Positions 1-8,550 of a stretch of DNA of 64,000 nucleotides are shown here, in pieces. The position numbers and the translations under genes are program-made. The notes under the pieces are model-generated. The model ran no database searches, had not been told where the DNA came from, and was given only the letters and a program-made list of their open reading frames with translations. This DNA is from Tenrec ecaudatus (lineage: Eukaryota; Chordata; Mammalia; Afrosoricida; Tenrecidae), in contig NC_134531.1 in the NCBI RefSeq assembly GCF_050624435.1, positions 251,734,812 through 251,798,811 of the forward strand, in the 5' to 3' direction. Position 1 is the first letter of the stretch. Each line of letters starts with the position of its first letter.

Positions 1-618
1 GCCTAGCGCCAGCTCCACTCCTGGCGGGGACCCTGCACTGAGCACTTCCCGCCAACAGGAGCCATAGCCCAACCCGCGCCTGTCCCGGACCCTGAGCTTC
101 CGCGGAGCGCCGCGCCCCGCGCTGCTGATTCTGCCCACCAAGGGCCCCCCCCCTGCGCAAGGCACAAGAGTAGGTGCCCTCCCCAGGGTGCTGCGGGGAC
201 CCTGGCGGCCGCGACTCTGAGCCTGAGCAGAGGAAGGGCGCCATTGCCCCCTGCGGTTTCGCGCCAAGCCTCCTTTGCCGGCGCCATTACCCCCTGCGGT
301 TTCGCGCCAAAAGGGCGGAGAGCGAACACCATTGTTCCCTGCAGTGTCCCGCAGCTGCCTGCGCAGCTATCCAAGGGGCCTCCCCGCGCCCGCTCACAGC
401 CCGGGCAGATCAAACACTCCACCTGCAGTGGAGCCTGGGTCTCGGCTTTGCAGTCCCTGAGGAGCCGTCAGTGAGCTCCAGCCAGCTCTCACCACCTGGG
501 GCCCTGTTGGGTCCCCAGTGCCAGCCCTAAGCCTGCCGCAGCCCGCCCCAGCCACCCCAGGAGACGGCACAGTGGCCTGAGCCTCCACACAATAAGGTTA
601 CCCCTGTCTCCCAGAAGC
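1..618 (+). promoter_or_regulatory. L1 5' UTR / internal promoter region (partial)
   Basis: CpG-rich, GC-rich leader immediately upstream of ORF1, as expected for the internal RNA polymerase II promoter of a mammalian L1. It contains a short tandem array at about 238-355. Open frames crossing it on both strands reflect GC-rich composition and are not supported as genes. No transcription start can be placed because the element's 5' end is missing. Confidence 0.85.
238..355 (+). repeat. 43-bp tandem repeat with YY1-like and E2F-like motifs
   Basis: Two well-matched units start at 238 and 281 (period 43 bp); a degenerate third begins near 326. Each good unit opens with GCGCCATT (238-245, 281-288), whose complement AATGGCGC contains the YY1 core ATGGC, and ends with TTTCGCGCC (257-265, 300-308), which fits the E2F consensus TTTSSCGC. 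The motifs are seen directly; a promoter role is inferred from their position in the L1 5' UTR. Confidence 0.7.
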
Positions 619-1746
619 ATGGGGCCTATTAAAGGATCAAGGAAAAATCAACAGACCACATCACTCCCAACAAAAAAATCAGAAAAACGAGGCACTTTAA
701 CAGACCTAACGTCACTCATAGAAGAAACAGATATAGATCAGCCACAAAAGGAAATCTTCAGAACTCTGCTTGCAGTAATACAGGAGCTAAGAGAAGCAAA
801 CCAAAATAAGGATGCAACGATAGAAGGGATGAAATGCACAATAGAGGGGATGAAGTCCACAATAGAGGGGATGAAGACTATCCACCAAAAGGAACTGCAG
901 AAACTAACAGAGGAGGTAGCAGAGGCCACACAAAAGGTCGCAGAAGCTATATCTAGGCTTGAGGAGGCTGAGAACCGTATCAGTGAACTCGAGGACGCTC
1001 AAACCAAACGAAGCAAGCGAGAAAAACAATCAGATAGGAAAATTAAAGAAACAGAAGACAGCCTGAGATCAATGACAGATGCTATGAAGAGGAATAATAT
1101 TCGAATAATCGGTCTACCGGAACACAACATAACACACAAATCGACCGCCAAGATAGCAAAGGAATTCCTGGAAGAAAATTTCTCCAACCTAACAAAGGAG
1201 AATCCGACTCTCATACAGGAAGCAGAGAGGACGCCGGCTAAGCTAAACACCAAGAAGAATACGCCAAGGCATATAATTGTAAAATTATCCAACTTAGAGG
1301 AAAAAGAGAAAATTCTACGAGCATCAAGAGAAAGGAAGACAGTCACATACAAAGGAGCGCAGGTAAGGTTATGCTCAGACTTATCAGCAGAAACCATGAA
1401 GAGGAGGAGAGAATGGAGCAACATCTTCCAAAAACTGAAAGATAAAAATGCCTCCCCCAGAATCCTATACCCTGCCAAGTTATCCATTAAGATAGAGGGT
1501 AAGATAAGGGTCTTCCAGGACAAGGAAGAACTCAAAAAATATACTGCAAGTCACCCGACCCTGCAGAACATACTGGCTGACTCACTATGGCCAGAAGATC
1601 AAGCTCCAACTAGAACCACCAGGAGACCACCATATAGCCCATCTCCATCTAGAAGCCAACATGCCAGCAACACGTACCAGGACAACACGGTCTCAGATGG
1701 AAAAGAGGACAGGATAGAAACCCTCCACTCAAACGCAGTACACTGA
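619..1746 (+). CDS. L1 ORF1 protein (RNA-binding chaperone), intact
   Basis: Encodes 375 residues, close to the usual mammalian ORF1p length. ORF1p trimerises, binds L1 RNA in cis and forms the cytoplasmic ribonucleoprotein needed for retrotransposition. The basic, Thr/Ser-rich N terminus is followed by a long heptad coiled coil (about residues 40-150) that includes three consecutive seven-residue TIEGMKx units at residues 67-87. The RRM begins near 157 with the conserved NNIRIIGLPE at 159-168. The C-terminal domain begins near RHIIVKL (217-223) and runs through YPAKLSIK to about residue 320, followed by a basic Ser/Pro/Arg-rich tail. The ATG at 619 has a purine at -3 and follows the GC-rich leader. 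No frameshift or stop is seen. ORF2 begins 42 nt after the stop, consistent with reinitiation on a bicistronic RNA. Confidence 0.95.
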   Translation: MGPIKGSRKNQQTTSLPTKKSEKRGTLTDLTSLIEETDIDQPQKEIFRTLLAVIQELREANQNKDATIEGMKCTIEGMKSTIEGMKTIHQKELQKLTEEVAEATQKVAEAISRLEEAENRISELEDAQTKRSKREKQSDRKIKETEDSLRSMTDAMKRNNIRIIGLPEHNITHKSTAKIAKEFLEENFSNLTKENPTLIQEAERTPAKLNTKKNTPRHIIVKLSNLEEKEKILRASRERKTVTYKGAQVRLCSDLSAETMKRRREWSNIFQKLKDKNASPRILYPAKLSIKIEGKIRVFQDKEELKKYTASHPTLQNILADSLWPEDQAPTRTTRRPPYSPSPSRSQHASNTYQDNTVSDGKEDRIETLHSNAVH

Positions 1747-1788
1747 TATGAAGGAAGATAGGCAAAGACCCAAAACACAAAACAGAAT

Positions 1789-4700
1789 ATGGCAACCATG
1801 AAGCCAGAGATTGTAATAATCACTTTGAATACAAATGGGCTCAATTCATATGTTAAAAGAAAGAGGCTGGAGGATTGGATTAGAAAACATAACCCATCAA
1901 TCTGCTGCCTGCAAGAGACACACCTTAAGCAAGCAGACAAGCATATGCTGAGAATAAAGGGCTGGCAGAAAGTTTACCAAGCAAATGGTAACTCCAGGAA
2001 GGCAGGAGTGGCTATCTTAATCTCCGACAAAATGGATCTCAAGATCCAAAACATAAAAAGAGACAAAGAGGGACATTACATAATGCTCAAAGGCTCAGTA
2101 AACCAGGAAGCAATAAGCATTCTGAATATTTACGCACCTAATAATGGTGCGGCAAATTTCGTCAAACAAACTATTTAAAAAATGACAGAAGAAATCACGG
2201 AAACAACAATAATAGTGGGGGACTTCAACACTCCACTATCAGAGAAAGACAGGTCACAGGGAAAGAAGCTCAGCAAAGAGGCCAGAGAGCTAAACAATGT
2301 AATTAGGCAACAGGGCCTGATAGACATCTATAGAGCCTTTCATCCAAAAGCAAAAGGTTTTACATTCTTCTCCAATCCACACGGATCTTTCTCAAGAATA
2401 GATCACATGCTGGGGCACAAGGCCAGCCTGAGTAAATTCAAACACATAGATATTATCCAGACGTCTTTCTCAGACCACCATGCCATAAAGCTGGAGATTA
2501 ATAGGAGGGCACCCAGAAAAGCAAGGGCCACCAATTGGAGAATAAACAACGATCTCCTGCGACATGAATGGGTTAAGGTCCAGATCAGAGAGGATATCAG
2601 GAAATTTCTAGAAACTAATGAGAACGAGCATACAACATATCAAAACTTATGGGACACTGCAAAGGCAGTTATCAGAGGTAGCTTGATATCACTGAATGCA
2701 TACATGAAAAAAGAAGAAAGGCGTATGACAGATATGTTAACACAAAACCTCCAACAACTAGAACAGAGTCAACAGAACTACCCCTCCAATAGCAAGAGAA
2801 AAGAAATAATAAAAATCAGGGCGGAGTTAAACCAGTGGGAAGACAAAAGAACAATGCAAAGGATTAACGCAACTAGAAGCTGGTTTTATGAACGAATTAA
2901 TAAAATTGACACTCCCCTGGCAAAGCTTACCAAAGATAGAAAGGAACAATCATCAATAGCCAGGATAAGGGATGAATCGGGGCAATAACAACAGACCCCA
3001 ATGAGATAAAAAGGATAATCACAAAGTACTATGAAGGTTTGTATTCTAATGAATTCAGAAACCTGGAAGACATGGATAAATATTTAGAAAAACAATCTAT
3101 CCCTAGATTATCTGAGACAGAGATCAAGAACCTCAACAAACCCATAGCGAAGGAAGAAATAGAGAGTGTCATCAAAAACCTACCAAGGAAAAAGGCCCCA
3201 GGGCCAGATGGCTACACAGCAGAATTTTACCAAACATTCAGGGAAGAGCTGACACCGATCCTCCACAAAGTATTCCAGAACATAGAAAAGAACGGCAAGC
3301 TCCCAAACTCATTTTACGAAGCCAGCATTACTTTGATACCCAAACAGGGAAAAGACCCCACAAGTGTAGAGAATTATAGACCAATATCTCTAATGAACAT
3401 AGATGCAAAAATCCTTAACAAAATATTGGCCAATAGAATACAAAGGAACATCAAACATATCATTCACCACGACCAAGTAGGATTCATCCCAGCGATGCAG
3501 GGATGGTTTAACATCCGAAAATCCATCAATATCATACACCACATCGAGAAGAAAAAGGATAAAAACCATATGATAATATCCATAGATGCAGAAAAGCATT
3601 TGACAACATCCAGCATCCATTCCTAATCAAAACGCTCATGAAGATAGGATTGGAAGGTAAGTTCCTCAAGCTCATACAAGCTATCTATGAAAGACCAACA
3701 GCCAACATCATAGTCAATGGAGAAAAGACAAGAACAATACCACTGAAAAAGGGTACAAGACAAGGATGCCCCCTGTCCCCTCTTCTATTCAATATCGTTT
3801 TGGAGGTTCTGGCTAACAACATAAGACAGCGGAAGGACATCAAAGGGATCCAGCTGGGAGAGGAGGAGGTGAAACTATCGTTATTCGCAGATGACATGAT
3901 CCTATACATTGAAGACCCCCAAAACTCCACAGTTGGAATACTTACAGCAATAGAGGAATACGGAAGGGTAGCAGGATACAAGATCAATAAACAGAAGTCG
4001 GTAGGGTTTCTATACACATCGGACAGGGCCATGGAAGAGGCGATTAAGAGGGAAGTACCCTTCACAGTAGCCAAGAACAAACTGAAATACCTAGGAATAT
4101 ACTTAACAAAAAATACTAAAGACCTATATAAGCATAATTATAAAACCCTATTACAGGAAACCAAAAGTGACCTTCACAAATGGATGAAGCTCCCCTGCTC
4201 ATGGTTAGGTAGGCTGAACATAGTAAAGATGACAGTTCTTCCTAAAGCACTCTACAAGTTCAATGCTATACCAATCCAATTACCATCAACCTTCTTCAAA
4301 GAATTGGAAAAGCTGACCACCAACTTCATATGGAGAGGGAAGAAACCCAGAATTAGCAGAGAACTCCTCAAGAAGAAGGACACAATTGGAGGACTCGCCC
4401 TACCTGATTTTAATGCCTACTACACAGCTACAGTGGTCAAAACAGCATGGTACTGGCACAATGATAGACACTCAGACCAGTGGAAAAGAATAGAAAGCCC
4501 AGGAGTAAAATCATCAGCATATAGACAACTGATCTTCGACAAGGGTCCCAAAAACGTCAAGTGGGAAGCAGATGCCCTCTTTAATAAGTGGTGCTGGAAA
4601 CAATGGATATCCACATGTAGAAAGTTGAAACAAGACGTCTACCTCACCCCATGCACAAGAATACACTCAAGGTGGATCACAGATCTAGAAGTCAAACCCC

Positions 4701-5611
4701 AAACCATCAGGACCATTAAGGAGGGAATCGGGACTAATCTCAGAGCACTGGCCCAGGGAGCACATAGGCTCACTGCAACAGGGAAGGGGACACACACAGG
4801 TGATCTGGAAATCGACAAATGGGATCTAATAAGAATAAAACACCTGTGCACCTCGAAAGACTTTGCCAAGAGGGTGACAAGGCAACCCACAGACTGGGAG
4901 AAGATTTTTAGTAATGACACGTCAGACAAAGGGCTCATTACTAAAATCTACAACACCATCATGACCTGCAAAAAGAGGAAAACAGTTAACCCCCTAAGGA
5001 AGTGGGCAAAAGAAATGAGAAAAACTTTCACTAGAGAGGAGATCAATATGGCCAATAAATATATGAGAAAGTGCTCGAAGTCCCTTGCCATAAGAGAAAT
5101 GCAAATCAAAACAACCATGAGATACCACCTAACACCCCTGAGGCTAGCCCAGATCAGTAAATCAGAGAGCAACAAGTGTTGGAGGGGCTGTGGTGAAATA
5201 GGAACCCTCCTCCACTGCTGGTGGTCGTGCAGATTTGTACAGACACTGTGGAAAGCAATCTGGCGATACCTAAAGAAAATGGAAATTGATCTACCTTACG
5301 ACCCAGCCATCCCTCTACTGGGCATATACCCGGTTGAAGCAGCAAATAAAACACGACCAGTCATATGCGCTCCAATGTTTATTGCGGCACAATTCACAAT
5401 AGCAAAGACTTGGAAACAGCCTAAGTTTCCATCAATAGACGAGTGGATTAGCAAACTTTGGCACATACACACAATGGAGTATTATGCAGCACTAAAAAGC
5501 ACCGATGAGCACATGAAACACGTTATTTCATGGGAAGAGCTGGAAGGAATTATGTTAAGCGAGGTAAGCCAGACCCAAAGGGACAGGTACAACATGAGTC
5601 CCCTGAGGTAA
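1789..5611 (+). pseudogene. L1 ORF2 (endonuclease-reverse transcriptase), three lesions
   Basis: Frame-corrected length is about 1274 codons, matching human ORF2p. The APE-like endonuclease keeps N14, E43 (CLQETH), D145 and N147 (GDFN), D205 (SRIDH), D229 and H230 (SDHH). The reverse transcriptase keeps [14 protein letters not shown] and the catalytic FADD at 3884-3895, which falls at residues 700-703 after frame correction, the human position. The C-terminal Cys-rich region includes [16 protein letters not shown]. Lesions: TAA at 2176-2178 (codon 130); a one-base deletion in the G run at 2979-2982; a one-base deletion near 3596 at the start of the RT AEKAFD motif. The product would be truncated within the endonuclease, so this copy is probably retrotransposition-dead unless lesions are read through. 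All catalytic residues I can check are intact, indicating recent inactivation. Confidence 0.96.
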
Positions 5612-6458
5612 GTACAATCAGCATGACAGAAATGGGGCATTAATCCACCCAAGGGGAGGGTATGGTTTATATCTCCACAGGGAAAGTGGGACCAGACTTC
5701 AACCCAGTGTCGCAAGGTGTGAATGCAATATCCCGGCGTGGAGGACGGAACCGGTGGAGAGGTCTGGGAGGCTGGCCCCAGCACCATAAATTAAGTGGAT
5801 TCCTGCCCCTGCCCCGAAAAGAACTTGTTCCAAAGGACGACATTGACCCTGCAGCTATGGGAGATGGACATATTTGATCAGAGCACACGGGAGCAGATGA
5901 AGGGGCAGGAGGAGAGAGTGGAGCACAGCCTGGCCCACCAGGCCGTGATGATGATGTTCCTGAGTAGAGCAGCCAGTCCACAGAGAGAACAACATGGCTG
6001 GCCCTACTATGAGACATGATGCCCCTCAGTGACTAAGGGCGATACAGGGAACAGCACCGGAGACACAGTGTGGGAATTGCACCTGACCTGATCCCACCAC
6101 ACCGAGGCAAAGCACTGGGGGAGTGCAGTGGAACAGCAAGGGAATGGAGTGGCAAGGTCCCCAGGGAATGCTGAAAGTGGACTTTGGGGCCAGGGCGTGG
6201 TGCCCCAACAGACTGGACTGGAAAACACTCCTAAGGGCCAGCAAAGATCCCTGAACTAACTACAAGCTTTTCTCTTGTGAACTGTTTTGTTCTGTTCTTT
6301 TTCAGTGGTTTGTTTTGGTTGTTTTGTTGTCTGGTTGTATACTGTTGCTTTGTGTTCCTCTGTCTAGTTTTCGTGCATGTTAGTGACTCCACAGGTCTGT
6401 CTGAATAGGACAGGCTGGATGAACTATCTGGATGAAAAACAACGGGACCGACAGTTCC

Positions 6459-6489
6459 GGGGGGACTTGGGGTGGGGGGTAGGGGGGGG
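6459..6489 (+). other. G-quadruplex motif in L1 3' UTR
   Basis: Four G runs of 6, 4, 6 and 8 bases separated by loops of 4, 1 and 2 bases (runs at 6459-6464, 6469-6472, 6474-6479, 6482-6489). This satisfies the standard G4 pattern. G-rich or polypurine 3' UTR tracts are a known shared feature of mammalian L1s. The related older copy at 53327 onward has a weaker version near 53380. Confidence 0.85.
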
Positions 6490-6925
6490 TAAGGAAGTGG
6501 TGTTAACAAACCCAGGGACAAGGGAAAAACATGGGACCCCAAAGGGTAGAGAAGGGGGAGTGGCAGGCCTTGTGGGAAATGATCAAGGGTAAGGTTGCTT
6601 AGAGAAGAGGTATACTCTAGCCCAGGTGGTGATGAAGCATGGTAGTAGGGCAGGAGGAAGGTCAAGGGAGATGGAGGAAAGAGCTAGGAGTCAAAGGGCA
6701 TTCATGGAGGTCTAGACAAAGACATGTACATGCAAATATATATAGGAGGTTGGGGAAATAGATCTTTGTGTCGATATTTATAGGTCAAGTATTAAGGTGG
6801 CGGAAGGACCTTGGGCCTCTACTCAAACACTCCCTCTATGCATGAATACCTTCTTTTATTAAATTGGAACTCTATGATGCTCACTCTCCCGACACAACGG
6901 CTGGAGCCAAAGTGGGTGAACAAGT

Positions 6926-7350
6926 AAATGTGGTGAAGAAAGCTGATGGTGCCCGGCTATCAAAAGAGATAGTGACTGGGGTCTTAAAGGCTTGAAGATA
7001 AACAAGCGGCCATCTAGCTCAGAAGCAACAAAGTCCACATGGAAGAACACACCAGCCTGTGTGATCGAGTGGTCCCAAAGGGATCAGTTACCAGGCATCA
7101 AAGAACAAAAATTCATATCATTGACTGCACACCTCCATGATAGGATCGCTGAAGACAAATGGGTGCACAAGCAAATGTGGTGAAGAAAGCTGATGGTGCC
7201 CGGCTATCAAAAGAGATAGTGTCTGGGGTCTTAAAGGCTTGAAGGTGAACAAGCGGCCATCTCGCTCAGAAACAAATAAGCCCACATGGAAGAAGCACAC
7301 CGGCCAGTGCGATCACGAGGTGCCCAAGGGACCGGATATAAGGCATCATG
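6926..7350 (+). repeat. Tandemly duplicated 247-bp module in L1 3' UTR
   Basis: The stretch beginning AAATGTGGTGAAGAAAGCTG occurs at 6926 and again at 7173, and homology runs on for about 180 bp in each unit. Older family members (53820-54030 and 58981-59165 on plus; 21700-21935 on minus) carry one copy followed directly by the next UTR segment. The duplication is therefore a derived trait of the younger subfamily. Confidence 0.85.
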
Positions 7351-8062
7351 CAAAAAAAAAAAAGATATAATTGTGTGTATGTATGTGTATATATGTGTAT
7401 ATGTATATATGTATGTGTATATATATATTATATTAAATGAAGGGGGAAGTGCAGAGTGGAGACCCAAGGCCCAAGTGTCGGCCAATGGAGATCCCCTCAT
7501 AGAGGGGCTTAGGAGAGGAGATGGGTTAATTAGGGTGTGAGGTAGTATCGATGAAGAACACCGCTTTCCCCCAGATCCTGGATGCTTCCTCCCCCCAACT
7601 ACCATGATCCGAATTCTACCTTGCAGGGCTGGATAGGACAGAGGCTGTACACTGGTACATATGAGGGTTGGAGATACAGGGAATCCAGGGTGGATGATAC
7701 CTTCAAGACCAAGGGCGTGAGGGACGATGCTGGGAGAGTGGAGGGTGAGTGGGTTGGAAAGGGGGAACTGATTACAAGGAGCCACATGTGACCTCTTCCC
7801 TGGGAGAGGGACAGCAGAGAAGGGGGGAAGGGAGACCCCGAATAGGGCAAGATATGACAAAATAACGAGGTATAAATTACCAAGGGCATATGAGGGAGGG
7901 GGGAAAAGGGAGGGAGGGGGGAAAAAAAAGAGGACCTGATGCAAGGGGCTTAAGTGGAGAGCAAATGCCTTGAGAATGATTGGGACAGGGAATGTATGGA
8001 TGTGCTTTATACAATTGATGTATGTATATGTATGGATTGTGGTAAGAGTTGTTGGAGTCCCT

Positions 8063-8184
8063 AATAAAATGTAAAAGAAGAAAAGAGAAAAAAATGATTA
8101 GGGCAAAGACTGTACAGATGTGCTTTATACAATTGATGTATGTATATGTATGGACTGTGAAAAGAATTGTATCAGCCCCAATAA
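8063..8184 (+). terminator. Two tandem polyadenylation modules of the L1
   Basis: AATAAA at 8063-8068 ends a first 3'-end module; after an A-rich linker a second, diverged copy of the module follows and ends with AATAAA at 8179-8184 and the poly(A). Five truncated copies keep both modules (15246-15821, 24156-25167, 27583-27846, 37263-37601, 52098-53150). The copy at 16386-16565 stops within the A-rich linker, implying use of the first site or priming there. Confidence 0.85.
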
Positions 8185-8225
8185 ATTGTTAAAAAAAAAA
8201 AAAGAAGGAAATAACAACTGAACCC

Positions 8226-8304
8226 CAAACCCATTTCCATCAAGTTGACTCTGACTCATAGTGACCCTATAAAGTTACACTATGAGTTGCCAAGGTGTTG
8301 ACGA
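8226..8304 (-). mobile_element. AfroSINE fragment
   Basis: Matches the 3' half of AfroSINE in reverse orientation (AAACCCATTTCCATCAAGTT, then GACTCATAGTGACCCTATA). Truncated where RTE sequence begins. Confidence 0.7.
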
Positions 8305-8550
8305 AGAATATCAACTACACAGGGACTGCCAGAATAATTAACAAGTCTGTATTCGAAGCAGCAAAATCACAATGTTCCTTAAATGGGAGGCAGGTAAGGC
8401 TGTTTCATATATCTTAGGTATGCTATCAAAGGGGACCCAAATAAGGATGTTGTGTTTGAAAATGTAGAAGTTCTTGAAGAAAGAAAAAGACCCTGCAGGA
8501 GATGGACTCTAACAGTGGCTCTAAGCCGAGCAGTGAGTGGGAGAATGGTG
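8305..8550 (+). mobile_element. RTE (Bov-B-like) outer copy, 5' part of the nest
   Basis: Carries the end of the RTE reading frame: a degraded CATGTTGTCAGG-type motif and a GAAAAAGACC...GGATGGA tract leading toward the 3' end. It is interrupted at 8550 by a minus-strand RTE and resumes at 11265. The duplicated target GAGAATGGTG (8541-8550) versus GAGGATGGTG (11265-11274) marks that insertion. Confidence 0.7.

Larger units (their letters stand above)
1..8202 (+). mobile_element. Nearly full-length young LINE-1 (L1)
   Basis: Autonomous non-LTR retrotransposon in canonical order: GC-rich 5' UTR, ORF1, 42-nt spacer, ORF2, 3' UTR, poly(A) at 8190-8202. The 5' terminus and 5' TSD lie outside the window. 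It exceeds 8.2 kb because its 3' UTR is about 2.6 kb, against roughly 0.2 kb in human L1 and 0.5-0.7 kb in mouse. ORF1 is intact and ORF2 has only three disabling changes, so insertion was recent. Many shorter copies of the same 3' end occur through the window and serve as internal family members. L1 identity is essentially certain; the subfamily name is not known to me. Confidence 0.97.
5612..8202 (+). other. Exceptionally long modular L1 3' UTR
   Basis: About 2.58 kb between the ORF2 stop and the poly(A). In order: a 5612-6430 segment that recurs inverted at 14774-15245; a G-quadruplex motif (6459-6489); a tandem 247-bp module (6926-7350); a TG/TA-rich microsatellite (7373-7436); a segment with an open antisense frame (7231-7944); a polypurine tract (about 7889-7935); and two near-duplicate 3'-end modules with separate AATAAA signals. 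Equivalent sequence recurs at 15246-15821, 21045-22320, 24156-25167, 52098-53150, 53327-54275 and 58951-59830, showing it belongs to the L1 and not to a chance insertion. Confidence 0.9.

Noticed and set aside
174..530. Overlapping 60-139 residue ORFs on both strands in the first 600 bp
   Set aside because: CpG- and GC-rich L1 5' UTR composition; frames overlap each other and none is followed by a gene-like context.
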